DNA from: Maribacter halichondriae
GTDB taxonomy: Bacteria; Bacteroidota; Bacteroidia; Flavobacteriales; Flavobacteriaceae
Length of the DNA stretch: 64,000 nt
NCBI RefSeq assembly: GCF_027474825.1
Contig: NZ_CP107030.1
Span: forward strand, 985,001 to 1,049,000
Reading direction: 5' to 3'
Both the position numbers and the translations under genes were made by a program. Below the pieces are notes generated by a model. It saw only the letters and a list, made by a program, of their open reading frames with translations, was not told the DNA's origin and searched no databases. This document shows positions 49,421 through 59,699 of the stretch, piece after piece; the stretch's first letter is position 1, and the number at the start of each line of letters is the position of its first letter.

Positions 49421-51172
49421 ATGTCCTACGAAAGCAACGCCATTTTAGATAAGCTTCCCAAACATTTGAAGCAATATATCAAGCCACAAAACTATAATGA
49501 TTATTCGGCGATCGATCAGGCCGTCTGGCGCTACGTGATGCGGAAAAATGTAGATTATTTAAGTAAAGTGGCCCATCGTTCATACTTAGATGGACTTAAA
49601 AAAACCGGAATTTCCATCGACCACATTCCGAATATGTACGGCATGAATCGTATTTTAAAAGAAATCGGTTGGGCAGCTGTCGCCGTGGATGGATTTATTC
49701 CGCCATCCGCATTTATGGAGTTTCAAGCGTACAATGTGTTGGTCATTGCTTCCGACATTCGCCAGTTGGACCATATCGAATATACACCGGCCCCAGATAT
49801 CATTCATGAAGGTGCGGGGCATGCGCCCATAATCGCCAACCCCGAATATGCAGAATATTTAAGACGTTTTGGCGAGATAGGCTGCAAGGCCATTTCAAAC
49901 GCCAAAGATTTTGAACTCTATGAGGCCGTTAGACATCTATCCATCATCAAGGAAGCTTCGGGAACACCACAAAAAGAAATCGACAAGGCCGAAAAACATA
50001 TTGAAGAATTGCAACAAAATATGGGTGAACCCAGTGAAATTGCCCTGATTCGAAACCTACACTGGTGGACTGTGGAATACGGTTTGATAGGAACGGTCAA
50101 AAATCCTAAAATCTATGGCGCAGGACTTTTATCCTCGATTGGCGAAAGTGCATGGTGCATGACCGATAAGGTGAAAAAAATACCATACTCCATTGAAGCG
50201 GCACACACCGCTTTCGATATTACCAAACCGCAGCCCCAGCTTTTCGTAACTCCTGATTTTGCCTTTCTAAGTCAAGTATTGGAAGAGTTCGCCAATACGA
50301 TGGCCTTGCGAAAAGGTGGCTTATCAGGTCTAAAAAAGTTGATTGCGTCAAAAGAACTGGGCACTATCGAACTTAGTACCGGCCTCCAGATTTCAGGAAA
50401 TTTTCAGCGTATGATCGCCCATGAAGGCAAGCCTGTTTTCTTTCAGGCTGCTGGTCCCACTGCTCTCGCCTATCGTGAAAAAGAACTGGTTGGGCATAGT
50501 ATCAAAAGACACGCCACTGGGTTTGGTAGTCCCATAGGCAAACTAAAGGGCATCAATCTTGCTATAGAGGATATGAGTCCGCGAGATTTAAAAGCTTACA
50601 ACATTTATGAGGGAGAACGGGTCTCCTTAGAATTTGAGGGAGGCATAAAAGTCACAGGGCATATTATTACCGGAACACGAAACCTCAAAGGAGAAATTAT
50701 TTTGGTAACCATGAAAGATTGTAAAGTAGTACATGGTGAACAAGTACTTTTTGAATCGCATGATGAACTTTATAATATGGCCATCGGTGAACACATTGTC
50801 TCAGCCTTTAACGGTCCTGCCGACCTCAACAGCTTTGATCTGGTGACCCATGAAATAAGTAGTACCACGATAAAACAGGCAAAGGATACTGTACGTTCTA
50901 AATTGGAACAATTATATGCCCAGGTCCGGGAATTTAGGGAAGGTACCAATACAACAATCTCACGTCATAAGGTTTTTGAGGAAGTCAAAAAGGAGTACCC
51001 AAGGGACTGGTTACTGTCGGTCGAGCTTTACGAATTGGCAAAAACAAACGGAGATATGGTCTTTTCAAAGGAAATCTTGGCGCATCTGGAAACGGTTAAA
51101 CTCGACAATCCGAAGGTAGGGCATCTTATCGATGATGGTGTGTCTTTGGTCTCAAAAAGTTTCGTAGTTTAG
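49421..51172 (+). CDS. aromatic amino acid hydroxylase (phenylalanine 4-monooxygenase type)
   Basis: A 583-residue cytoplasmic protein of the biopterin-dependent Phe/Tyr/Trp hydroxylase family. The iron-binding facial triad lies in TPAPDIIHEGAGHAPII (two His) and YEAVRHLS with the Glu; further PDFAFLSQVLEEFAN. It is longer than the bacterial Phe hydroxylase (about 300) because of a C-terminal extension of about 250 residues of unknown role, as found in Bacteroidota members. The start at 49421 follows the terminator hairpin; a TTG further upstream at 49388 lies in the T run and is excluded. Confidence 0.85.
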   Translation: MSYESNAILDKLPKHLKQYIKPQNYNDYSAIDQAVWRYVMRKNVDYLSKVAHRSYLDGLKKTGISIDHIPNMYGMNRILKEIGWAAVAVDGFIPPSAFMEFQAYNVLVIASDIRQLDHIEYTPAPDIIHEGAGHAPIIANPEYAEYLRRFGEIGCKAISNAKDFELYEAVRHLSIIKEASGTPQKEIDKAEKHIEELQQNMGEPSEIALIRNLHWWTVEYGLIGTVKNPKIYGAGLLSSIGESAWCMTDKVKKIPYSIEAAHTAFDITKPQPQLFVTPDFAFLSQVLEEFANTMALRKGGLSGLKKLIASKELGTIELSTGLQISGNFQRMIAHEGKPVFFQAAGPTALAYREKELVGHSIKRHATGFGSPIGKLKGINLAIEDMSPRDLKAYNIYEGERVSLEFEGGIKVTGHIITGTRNLKGEIILVTMKDCKVVHGEQVLFESHDELYNMAIGEHIVSAFNGPADLNSFDLVTHEISSTTIKQAKDTVRSKLEQLYAQVREFREGTNTTISRHKVFEEVKKEYPRDWLLSVELYELAKTNGDMVFSKEILAHLETVKLDNPKVGHLIDDGVSLVSKSFVV

Positions 51173-51216
51173 AAACAACTGTCAACTACCCTATTTGGGC
51201 TTTGTAAACCCTATCA

Positions 51217-52479
51217 ATGAAATCATTATTTTACATTTTCTTCATCATTATATCGCCTATGGCCTTTTCACAAGTTGAACCCAATTACGATGAGAGCAAG
51301 GTTCCTGAATTTTTGGTGCCTGATCCGCTCATGGCATTCGATGGCACTAAAATAAAAGATGCAAAAGCTTGGACGGAAAAGCGTAGACCCGAGGTATTGG
51401 CTTTTTTTGAAAATGAAGTTTTTGGCAAAGTACCGGGCGAGCTGGATGCCTTTTCTTTTGAAATTATCGAAGAAGATGCAAATGCCCTAGACGGAATTGC
51501 ACACAGAAAACAAATAGCGGTTACGCTAACCAAAAACAAAAAGACACTTCAGTTCAATATTTTGCTCTATACCCCTTCAGGTAAGGATAATGTCCCTGTT
51601 TTTTTGGGATATAATTTTCATGGAAATCAAACGGTTACCTCTGACCCAAAAGTCAAAATCACCAAGGCTTGGAATATGAAAAATGACAATCTCGGTATCG
51701 TAAACCATCAAGCTACCGAAAAAACAAGGGGTGGACGGGCACATCGCTGGGACATTAATGGAATCATTAAGGCCGGATTCGGATTGGCGACTATCTATTA
51801 TGGGGAAGTAGACCCCGATAAAAATGATCTTAGCGATGGATTGCATCGCCTCTTTTATAAGGAAGGGCACCAAAACCCAGAGGCCAATGAATGGGGAAGT
51901 ATTGCCGCGTGGTCTTTCGCCCTCAGTAAGGCATTCGATTATCTTGAAACAGACCCTAATGTGGATGCAACCAAAGTTGTGGCCTTTGGACATTCTCGGT
52001 TGGGAAAAGCCGCCTTATGGGCAGGTGCTACCGATACCCGTTTTGCTGGTGTCATCAGTAATGATTCAGGGTGCGGAGGTGCAGCACTTTCCAAACGCAA
52101 GTTCGGGGAGACGGTGGGCCGTATAAACAATAGTTTTCCACATTGGTTCAATACGAATTTCAAAAAATACAATGAAAATGAGGAAGCGCTTCCGGTAGAC
52201 CAACATCAATTATTGGCACTTGTTGCACCGAGACCTTTATACGTGGCGAGCGCCGAAGAAGATGAGTGGGCCGATCCAAAAGGCGAATTTCTCTCCGCAC
52301 ATTACGCGACCCCGGTATACCATTTATTCGGCAAACAGGGAATCGAATCCACTGAAATGCCCAAAGTCAATACCCCTATTCAAAACACCGTGGCCTATCA
52401 TATTCGAACCGGAGTCCACGATGTGACCGATTATGATTGGGAGCAGTATATCAAGTGGGCCAAGGAATTTGTGGAATAA
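51217..52479 (+). CDS. secreted CE15-like glucuronoyl esterase
   Basis: A 420-residue exported protein (signal IFFIIISPMAFSQ). The conserved block VVAFGHSRLGKAALWAGATDTRFAGVISNDSGCGGAALSKR carries the catalytic Ser in GHSRLGK; a later Glu and His complete the triad in family members, with the final His in IRTGVHDVTDYDW. CE15 cleaves the ester bond between lignin-like alcohols and glucuronoxylan, or related uronate esters. Single gene, a carbohydrate-related function fits the GH95 neighbourhood. Confidence 0.85.
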   Translation: MKSLFYIFFIIISPMAFSQVEPNYDESKVPEFLVPDPLMAFDGTKIKDAKAWTEKRRPEVLAFFENEVFGKVPGELDAFSFEIIEEDANALDGIAHRKQIAVTLTKNKKTLQFNILLYTPSGKDNVPVFLGYNFHGNQTVTSDPKVKITKAWNMKNDNLGIVNHQATEKTRGGRAHRWDINGIIKAGFGLATIYYGEVDPDKNDLSDGLHRLFYKEGHQNPEANEWGSIAAWSFALSKAFDYLETDPNVDATKVVAFGHSRLGKAALWAGATDTRFAGVISNDSGCGGAALSKRKFGETVGRINNSFPHWFNTNFKKYNENEEALPVDQHQLLALVAPRPLYVASAEEDEWADPKGEFLSAHYATPVYHLFGKQGIESTEMPKVNTPIQNTVAYHIRTGVHDVTDYDWEQYIKWAKEFVE

Positions 52480-52481
52480 GC

Positions 52482-53126
52482 CTACGAAACCCTGCTCTTT
52501 ATATATCGTACTTGGCCGTTATGGTTCGATTCGTGTTCGACAACATGAAACCACCTGCAATAATTGTTGGTAGGTTGGTTTCCAAAGCCTTTGCTTGACT
52601 CCAGCAACCAAGTATCGTCACGATTCTTTAGTTCCGTTTTCGAGAACTCGCGAACTTCGTTCAGCTTGTCAGTATAAAAAGAAAGTGGTCTGCCCTTAAA
52701 TGTTTTTCGACCGGTATCGCCAAGGCTACTGGCCGCACTCCAAAGGGCATCTTCGACCCCGAAATTCATTTTCTCTTTTGGCACGCCTGTAAAAGTGCTC
52801 AATTGATAGTAGCGTTCCGTCGCGGCCAAATGCATCAACATGGCACCGATGGAATTTGAATTATCATCCAGTAAAAAATCAAGTTCTTTTTGGGATAGGC
52901 CTTTTGAATCGCGCATTACTATCATACGCATCCAATCCATCATGGACACCAAAATGCTGATTTGATCCGTATAACCCTCGCGTTTACCGAATTCGTGAAT
53001 GTTGTCGTTCAGTGGAAAAGTTCCACTGGAAGCCAAATTGATATTGGGTACGAGTAGCCCGGCACCTAAAATTCCTGTTGTTCTTAAAAAGTCTCTTCTG
53101 TTGTTCGATTGTTTCGTGTTGTCCAT
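52482..53126 (-). CDS. secreted DinB-like protein with Tat-type signal
   Basis: A 214-residue protein. The N-terminus is a Tat-like signal (NRRDFLRTTGILGAGLLVP). The rest is a four-helix DinB/DUF664-like bundle: ISILVSMMDWMRMIVMRD, SIGAMLMHLAATERYYQL, NNYCRWFHVVEHESNHNGQVRYI, with His residues that can bind metal. Thiol transferase or hydrolase activities are known in the superfamily; here unknown. The ATG at 53126 begins the signal; the longer open frame to 53165 is less likely. Confidence 0.82.
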   Translation of the reverse strand: MDNTKQSNNRRDFLRTTGILGAGLLVPNINLASSGTFPLNDNIHEFGKREGYTDQISILVSMMDWMRMIVMRDSKGLSQKELDFLLDDNSNSIGAMLMHLAATERYYQLSTFTGVPKEKMNFGVEDALWSAASSLGDTGRKTFKGRPLSFYTDKLNEVREFSKTELKNRDDTWLLESSKGFGNQPTNNYCRWFHVVEHESNHNGQVRYIKSRVS

Positions 53127-53195
53127 GATTTTTGATTTGTTTTCAAGGTAAAAACAAACCTCCAAAACAAGTCCCGCTTTTCGGAAAGTTTAACA

Positions 53196-53811
53196 TCAAT
53201 CCTTGAACAACTGTTCGGAAAGACTTCCTGCTATGGGTTGCCCCTGGTATTCCAATGTCCATTCCATTGAATTTGTCAGGATATAGAATTTTTGTAGTTC
53301 GCTGATCAATCGATTTTGGGCATTACTTTTTAAAGTGGAAGCCTCAATTTTTTCATCAGCGAAACGTTGACGTTCCTTTTTATTTTATTGTAGTCCGCTG
53401 CATTAAACTGGTTAAGATAATCCGCCGTCACATCATAATATTCAAAATCAGGATTAATTTTGATTTCCGGTTCGGGAATGCTCTTGATGCGCAGTGTCTT
53501 ATTCGCCTCATCGAGCTCAAAATCGATTTTGCTTAAATCATAGGCGACCATAACTTCGGCATTGACCACCACCAAGGCCTTTTTTATCTGCTGTTATCAA
53601 TGGCCCGAATAATTGTTGGGAATCTTTGTAATTATAGACTTCGGCGAAGTGGCCTTCGGTTACGATCAATTTGGAGACATTTTCAATTTCTTGCTGGATC
53701 AGCATCGAGTTTTCCTGAAGGATGGATTTCTCCTTTTTTATCCTCGCTACAAGACCGGAAGACCAAAACTGCTGCCAAGGTTATCAATGCGCCTGCCAAA
53801 ACTTTTCTCAT
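53196..53811 (-). pseudogene. DUF4230 protein, three frameshifts
   Basis: The text MRKVLAGALITLAAVLVFRSCSED..., then QQEIENVSKLIVTEGHFAEVYNY, VVVNAEVMVAYDLSKIDFELDEANKTLRI, INPDFEYYDVTADYLNQFNAADYNKIK and ASTLKSNAQNRLISELQKFYILTNSMEWTLEY follows the usual DUF4230 order from an N-terminal anchor. The frame breaks at T6 53734-53739 and T6 53580-53585 (one base too many each) and at T6 53348-53353 (one missing). Corrected, it is 204 residues and ends at 53196. Envelope-anchored protein of unknown role. Confidence 0.75.
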
Positions 53812-53843
53812 GGGCTTAATAGAAATTAATTGGTCTTTTTTAA

Positions 53844-53869
53844 GTTCTCGACTGCGCTCGAACTGACAT
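53844..53869. repeat. short palindromic element, intergenic copy
   Basis: GTTCTCGACTGCGCTCGAACTGACA: a near-palindrome (TCTCGA ... TCGAAC). A close copy (CTTCTCGACTCCGCTCGAAGTGACA) lies inside the next gene at 54165-54190 in the same orientation. It separates the DUF4230 and GSCFA genes. Confidence 0.65.
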
Positions 53870-54826
53870 TTAGAAGTTAATAAACGGATACTTCTGTTGA
53901 AGATACGTAATTTTCTCCTCTAGCGATTTCAAAAAATCTTGATGCCCCACCGAACTTGGATTAAAGGGGCGGTGCCATAAACCTTTTTGAATTGCATCAA
54001 CTTCATCCATTGTTGAAAAAGCTTTTTCAGAAATCCATACTTCTTTGAATTTTTCCCAGACATAATCTATCGCAATTTGGTTGGGATGAATCATATCGCC
54101 TTCGTAAAAGCGATAATCGCGAAGTTCGTCCATCATAATTTCATAGGAAGGGAAGTAAAAAAGGCTTCTCGACTCCGCTCGAAGTGACAGAAACTGATGA
54201 ATTGCTGTAACCAAATGTGCCTTACTCCGTTGGTTCTCAATGAAACCATCCTTTACGTGGCGAACCGGGGAGATAGTAAAAATTATATTTAAATCACTAT
54301 TTACGGATTGTAATTCATTATCTACCTTTTTAATGATTTCTGTAATTTTAATTGCACTTAATAGTTCTTTATTGAACTCATTGTTTGGTATTTTGTGACA
54401 ATTTGAAACTACGCTATTCTGTTCAACATGACGATAAACCCATGCCGTGCCCAAGGTAATAATGGCGTGCGTAGATTCCTTTACTTGTCGATGTGTTCGC
54501 TCCAAGCCGTCGTTTAATTTTTGAAGCAGAACTTTTTTTGAGACATCACTCAAATCGGAGTGAGCATCAAAACAATGCCACCGCTCGTTGTGAAAAAATA
54601 TATCCGATTCGGTATATGTATCTTTTTGTACAGCTCTTGAAATCAGATTTTCAATAGACTTGGGGTGGAATAAGATTCCAAACGGGTTCTGTAGTGACCT
54701 GAATTTAAAGTGTTCAAATTTCGCTCCAATATTATCCGAAAAACAAGAGCCAAACAACACTAGTTGACTGCTGTAATCAATCTGATTTTTTGCTTTGGTT
54801 AGCGGAATTGGGGTTTGGAGTTTCAT
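53870..54826 (-). CDS. GSCFA domain protein carrying an in-frame palindromic insert
   Basis: A 318-residue protein with the GSCFA signature LVLFGSCFSDNIGAKFEHFKF and conserved ITLGTAWVYRH and SYEIMMDELRDYRFYEGDMIHPNQIAIDYVW. It is in the SGNH-like hydrolase group, function unknown. Between the His-Leu...Ala helix and the YFPSYEIMMDELRDYRFY block, a short piece (SLRAESRS) is coded by a palindromic element at 54165-54190 that also exists as an intergenic copy. The element keeps the frame open. Confidence 0.85.
   Translation of the reverse strand: MKLQTPIPLTKAKNQIDYSSQLVLFGSCFSDNIGAKFEHFKFRSLQNPFGILFHPKSIENLISRAVQKDTYTESDIFFHNERWHCFDAHSDLSDVSKKVLLQKLNDGLERTHRQVKESTHAIITLGTAWVYRHVEQNSVVSNCHKIPNNEFNKELLSAIKITEIIKKVDNELQSVNSDLNIIFTISPVRHVKDGFIENQRSKAHLVTAIHQFLSLRAESRSLFYFPSYEIMMDELRDYRFYEGDMIHPNQIAIDYVWEKFKEVWISEKAFSTMDEVDAIQKGLWHRPFNPSSVGHQDFLKSLEEKITYLQQKYPFINF
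54165..54190. repeat. palindromic element inside GSCFA gene
   Basis: CTTCTCGACTCCGCTCGAAGTGACA, a copy of the intergenic element at 53844-53869. It encodes LSLRAESRS of the protein in a loop position of the domain. Confidence 0.7.
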
Positions 54827-54841
54827 AAAGATACTTTTTTA

Positions 54842-54888
54842 CCCCTGTCTTTTTCAAGGAGGGGAATGAATTCCACTCGTGGAATAAA
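54842..54888. repeat. two hairpins between GSCFA and alaS
   Basis: CCCCT ... AGGGG followed by ATTCCAC-TC-GTGGAAT. They could end the alaS transcript; T runs are poor. Low support. Confidence 0.35.
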
Positions 54889-54901
54889 GAAGAAAACAAT
54901 T

Positions 54902-57516
54902 TTACTTTAAATACCCTTCGGCCTGCTCTAAAGCCTTAATCAAACCATCAGGATTCTTGCCCCCTGCTGTGGCAAAGAAAGGTTGCCCGCCACCGCCGCC
55001 TTGAATATATTTTCCCAATTCACGAACAATAGTTCCTGCATTTAGATTTTTTTCTGAAACTAGATTTTTTGAGATATAGCAAGAGAGCAAAGCTTTTCCA
55101 TTTTGTTCCGTTCCGAAAAGCAGGAATAGGTTGTCCCTATTATTTCCCATTTCAAAAGAGAGGTCTTTGAGGCTGGCAGCATCCAAGTCCACTTTTTTGG
55201 CTAGAAATTGAACACCATTGATTTCTTCCAATTCGTTCAGCAAATCTACTTTTAGGTTTTTCGCCTTATCCTTTAACAGACTTTCTACTTCTTTTTTCAA
55301 TCGAGCATTTTCCGCTTGAAGTGACTCAACAGCTTTTACGGGTTCTTGGAAATTGTTGAGCAAGTCCTTGATTTCGTAAAGCGTTCGGTTGTTCTCAGAA
55401 TAAAAATCCTTAACAGCATCTGAGGTAATGGCCTCTATCCTACGTATACCAGCTGCTACGGCCCCTTCCGATACAATCTTGAAATGCCAGATATCCGCCG
55501 TATTCTTGACATGGGTTCCCCCACATAATTCAATCGATTGGCCGAAACGCACGGTGCGTACCGTATCTCCATATTTTTCACCAAAGAGGGCCATTGCTCC
55601 TTCTTTCAAAGCATCCTGTATCGGTATGTTCCGATTTTCTTGAAAGGATAATTGTCCTTCGATTCTTGAATTTACAAAATTCTCTACAGCCCTGAGTTCG
55701 TCCGTCGTTAACTTTGAATAATGTGAAAAGTCAAAACGTAAATATTTTGAATGTACCGCGGAACCTTTTTGCTCCACATGGCTTCCTAAAATCTCCCGCA
55801 ATGCCTGATGCAACAAATGTGTTGCGGTATGATTGGCCTCTGTTCTGCGACGCTGCTTTTCATCGACAGCGGCTTTTAGAGTTTCGTTCAAACGCTTTGG
55901 TAAGTTCTTGGCGAAATGAACGATTTCGTTATTTTCTTTTTTAGTATCCACAATATAGACCACATCACCGTTCGGTACTTCCAGATAGCCTTTATCGCCA
56001 ACTTGGCCCCCTCCTTCGGGATAAAAAGGGGTCATATTGAATACTAACTGATATTGCTCCCCTTCTTTTTCGAGATTATTTTTCGGTATTTTACCAATTT
56101 TACGTTGGCTTCAAGAACATCATATCCCACAAATTCCTGCTCTGCATTATCAATAAGCACGACCCAATCTTCTTTCGAAATTTCCGAAGCCGAACGCGAA
56201 CGGTCTTTCTGCTCTTGCATAGCACTATTGAATTCTTCTTCATCAAGAGAAAGCCCTTTTTCGCTCAAAATAAGTGCGGTCAAATCTATTGGGAAACCAT
56301 AGGTATCGTATAGCTCGAACGCCTTTCGGCCATCAACCGCATCTCCCTTGTTTTTTTTGATAATGGTATCCAATAAAACCAGGCCATGCTCCAACGTATT
56401 GAGAAAAGAATGTTCCTCCTCTTTAATAACGTTCTCAATGAGTTGACGTTGTTCTTTGAGTTCAGGAAATGCTTTGCCCATGGTTTCGGTCAATACGTTT
56501 ACCAACCGATACATAAAAGGCTGTTTCGTATTTAAAAAGGTGAAGCCATAACGAATCGCCCTCCTTAAAATTCGGCGAATGACATAACCTGCACCCGTAT
56601 TGCTTGGAAGTTGTCCGTCAGCGATGGAAAACGAAACCGCACGTATATGATCGGCAATGACCCGAATAGCAATATCGGTTTCCTCTTCTTTACCATACTT
56701 AGAATTTGTTATGGTCTCTATTTCACGAATTATGGGTGTAAAGACATCGGTGTCATAATTCGATTTGACCCCTTGCAATACCATACAGAGCCGCTCAAAA
56801 CCCATACCTGTATCCACATGTTTCGCGGGAAGGTTTTCCAAATTCCCGTTCGCTTTGCGGTTATACTGCATGAAAACAAGGTTCCAGATTTCAACGACCA
56901 GCGGATGGTCTTGATTGACCAATGAAGCACCCGAAACTTTTGCCTTCTCATCCGTAGAGCGGATGTCCACATGAATTTCTGAACATGGCCCACATGGCCC
57001 TTGATCGCCCATCTCCCAGAAATTGTCTTTCTTGTTCCCAAGAATAATGCGGTCTTCCGGCACGATGGCCTTCCAAAGATTGAAGGCCTCTTGGTCCATT
57101 TCTAAATTATCTTCATCATCGCTACCTTCAAAAACCGAGACGTACAGGCTTTTCTTATCTATTTTGCAGACCTCCGTTAAGAACTCCCAAGCCCATTCTA
57201 TTGCTTCCTTTTTAAAATAATCCCCGAAACTCCAGTTACCCAACATTTCGAACATCGTATGATGATAGGTATCCTTACCGACTTCTTCAAGGTCATTGTG
57301 TTTTCCACTTACGCGCAGGCATTTTTGCGTATCGGCTATTCTTGTGTGCTTCGAAACGGAATTCCCTAAAAAAAACTCCTTGAACTGGTTCATTCCAGCA
57401 TTCGTGAACATCAGGGTAGGATCGTCTTTGATGACCATGGGTGCGGAAGGCACGATCTTATGGTTTTTCTCCTTAAAAAAATTTAAAAAGTGTGTCCTGA
57501 TTTCCTTGGAGTTCAT
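54902..57516 (-). CDS. alaS: alanyl-tRNA synthetase, one frameshift
   Basis: Charges tRNA-Ala and edits mischarged products; essential. Visible from the N-terminus: [38 protein letters not shown]...; class II core ([35 protein letters not shown]), then the editing domain HxxxH in [18 protein letters not shown], and CGGTH. The frame breaks at T5 56079-56083 on the plus strand (A5 in the gene): one more A gives [14 protein letters not shown] and joins both parts into about 872 residues. Because alaS is essential in all bacteria, this break is best read as a sequence error. Confidence 0.95.
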
Positions 57517-57619
57517 AGAAAATGGTAAGGTTTTGTGAATTTTAACTTTTTAAACGAAACAATTTTTATATTTGTTTGTTTTGTTAAAACAATGCACAAA
57601 AATAGGATAAAATACCTTC

Positions 57620-58597
57620 ATGTCTAAAGTAAAGTATTATTACGATCCGGACACGCTGTCGTACCGTAAGATAGAACCGAAAAAATCGAGGCGATATCGA
57701 AATATCGCACTATTTGTTTTGGGATCATTTCTTTTTGGGCTTTTTTCATTGATACTATTATTGAATACAAACCTCATCAATACGCCAAGGGAACTTTCCC
57801 TTGCGCGAGAGGCCAAGAACTACGAACTTCAATTTGAAATTCTGAACAAGAAAATGGAACAGATCGAAGACGTTCTTGCCAATATTGAAGAACGCGATAA
57901 CAATATTTACAGGCTTTATTTTGAGGCGAACCCGATTCCCGAAGAACAACGACGGGCCGGATTTGGTGGTGTCAATCGCTATAGGGCCTTAGAAGGCTTT
58001 AACAATTCAGAGATGGTCATTGCCACTACAAAACGCTTGGATATCATAAAAAAACAAATGGCGATCCAATCCAAATCGTTGGATGAGATTACAATATTGG
58101 CCGAAGAAAAAGAGAAATTATTACTGGCCATTCCGGCAATTCAGCCACTGAACAATGAAGATTTGACCCGTATGGCATCGGGCTATGGGTGGCGTTCCGA
58201 CCCATTCACCAAGGCGAGAAAAATGCACTGGGGCATGGATTTTACAGCACCAAAAGGCACGCCAATATATGCCTCTGGGGATGGAAAGGTCACCCGTGCA
58301 GACAATAATTCATCAGGTTACGGTAAGCACATACGTATTGATCATGGATATGGATATCTTAGCCTTTATGGGCATTTGAGCCAATACAACGTAAAAAAGG
58401 GGCAAAAGGTAAAACGTGGAGATCTAATTGGGTTTGTAGGAAGCACCGGAAGGTCTGAAGCTCCGCATCTTCATTATGAAGTCTGGAAAGACAAAGACCG
58501 GATTGATCCCATAAATTTCTATTATGGTAGTTTGACACCCGAAGAATTTGAGAATATGCTGAAATTCGCCAACCAAGAAAATCAATCACTAGACTAA
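57620..58597 (+). CDS. membrane-anchored M23 peptidase
   Basis: A 325-residue protein with one N-terminal span (IALFVLGSFLFGLFSLILLLNT), a coiled-coil stretch (LQFEILNKKMEQIEDVLANIEE), and a LytM-type domain with zinc ligands in KMHWGMDFTAP (His and Asp) and HLHYEVW. It cuts peptidoglycan cross-links or activates amidases outside the membrane. Divergent from alaS. Its stop overlaps the start of the MerR gene. Confidence 0.93.
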   Translation: MSKVKYYYDPDTLSYRKIEPKKSRRYRNIALFVLGSFLFGLFSLILLLNTNLINTPRELSLAREAKNYELQFEILNKKMEQIEDVLANIEERDNNIYRLYFEANPIPEEQRRAGFGGVNRYRALEGFNNSEMVIATTKRLDIIKKQMAIQSKSLDEITILAEEKEKLLLAIPAIQPLNNEDLTRMASGYGWRSDPFTKARKMHWGMDFTAPKGTPIYASGDGKVTRADNNSSGYGKHIRIDHGYGYLSLYGHLSQYNVKKGQKVKRGDLIGFVGSTGRSEAPHLHYEVWKDKDRIDPINFYYGSLTPEEFENMLKFANQENQSLD

Positions 58598-58926
58598 TGC
58601 AAGTAGACCTCCCCGAAAAACGATATTATGGTATTGGCGAAGTTGCCAAAGCTTTTGACGTGAACACGTCATTGATTCGTTTTTGGGAAAAGGAATTCGA
58701 TGCGTTGAAGCCAAAAAAAAATGCCAAGGGAAACCGAAAATTTACCCCTGAGGATATCAAAAACCTTCAATTGATATATCATTTGGTCAAAGAACGTGGC
58801 TTTACACTCGAAGGTGCCAAAATACATCTTAAGGAAAATAAGCAAAAGACATTATCTAATTTTGACATTATTCAGAAGTTGGAGCGCGTAAAAACAGAAT
58901 TGATCAAAATTAAAGAACAACTCTAG
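58597..58926 (+). CDS. MerR-family transcriptional regulator
   Basis: A 109-residue DNA-binding protein: helix-turn-helix KRYYGIGEVAKAFDVNTSLIRFWEKEF, wing NAKGNRKFTPEDIKNLQLIYHLVKERGFTLEGAKIHL, and a coiled-coil end. No ligand domain is present. The start overlaps the peptidase stop, so both are translated together. Conserved with M23 in flavobacteria. Confidence 0.93.
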   Translation: MQVDLPEKRYYGIGEVAKAFDVNTSLIRFWEKEFDALKPKKNAKGNRKFTPEDIKNLQLIYHLVKERGFTLEGAKIHLKENKQKTLSNFDIIQKLERVKTELIKIKEQL

Positions 58927-59058
58927 GGAGTACGAATAATGTATTTTGATTTTGTTCTTAACCTCAAAGGCTTGATTTGAAAATTTGTCGATGCGAAAGT
59001 GTAACACACGGTCGATTTCTAATACTTATATTATATCAACAACTTTAAACCACTAAAG

Positions 59059-59084
59059 ATTTCCGCTTTCGCGGGAGTGACAAA
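59059..59084. repeat. short palindromic element
   Basis: ATTTCCGCTTTCGCGGGAGTGACA, with CCGC-TTTC-GCGG as inner hairpin, followed by AAAAA. Sequences of this kind recur as interspersed repeats in flavobacteria. Lies just before lemA. Confidence 0.5.
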
Positions 59085-59095
59085 AAACACTAATT

Positions 59096-59695
59096 ATGAA
59101 AAAAGGATTAATTGTATTGATAGTTCTTGGCGTCATCGCTTTCGGACTTTATCAATGGGCAGTTGGATTTAATAATACCGCCGTCGAATATGAGGCCAAT
59201 GCCAAAACTGCTTGGTCAAACGTTGAGAGTTCATACCAACGTCGAAACGATTTGATCGGTAACCTAGTAAAAACCGTGCAGGGGGCAGCAGATTTTGAAA
59301 GGGGAACCCTTACCGATGTTATCGAGGCGCGTGCCAAAGCTACTTCGACGACCATAGATGCTGACAATTTAACACCCCAGAACATGGCCGCCTTTCAAGA
59401 AGCACAAAGTGGCCTTACCGGAGCTTTGAGCAAACTGATGGTGGTCGTGGAACGCTACCCCGAACTTAAGGCGAATCAAAACTTTTTAGAACTTCAATCA
59501 CAATTGGAAGGTACAGAAAACCGCATCAACGTGGCCCGTGATCGATTCAATGAGAAAGTTAATATTTACGATGTTCATACCACAAAATTTCCCGGTAAAC
59601 TCTTGGCCGGACTTTTTGGTTTCGAAGAAATGGCTCGTTACAAAGCGGATGCCGGTTCGGAGAATGCTCCTGATGTGAATTTTGAATTTGAATGA
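59096..59695 (+). CDS. LemA family protein
   Basis: A 199-residue protein: N-terminal membrane helix (IVLIVLGVIAFGLYQWAVG), then VEYEANAKTAWSNVESSYQRRNDLIGNLVKTVQGAADFERGTLTDVIEARAKA and NRINVARDRFNEKVNIYDVHTTKFPGKLLAGLFGF, the LemA four-helix-bundle pattern. The role is unknown; it is often next to TPM proteins, as here. Confidence 0.95.
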   Translation: MKKGLIVLIVLGVIAFGLYQWAVGFNNTAVEYEANAKTAWSNVESSYQRRNDLIGNLVKTVQGAADFERGTLTDVIEARAKATSTTIDADNLTPQNMAAFQEAQSGLTGALSKLMVVVERYPELKANQNFLELQSQLEGTENRINVARDRFNEKVNIYDVHTTKFPGKLLAGLFGFEEMARYKADAGSENAPDVNFEFE

Positions 59696-59699
59696 TTAT

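Noticed and set aside
57560-57580. TATATTTG box before the M23 peptidase gene
   Set aside because: No TTG lies 19-21 bases upstream, so promoter support is too weak.
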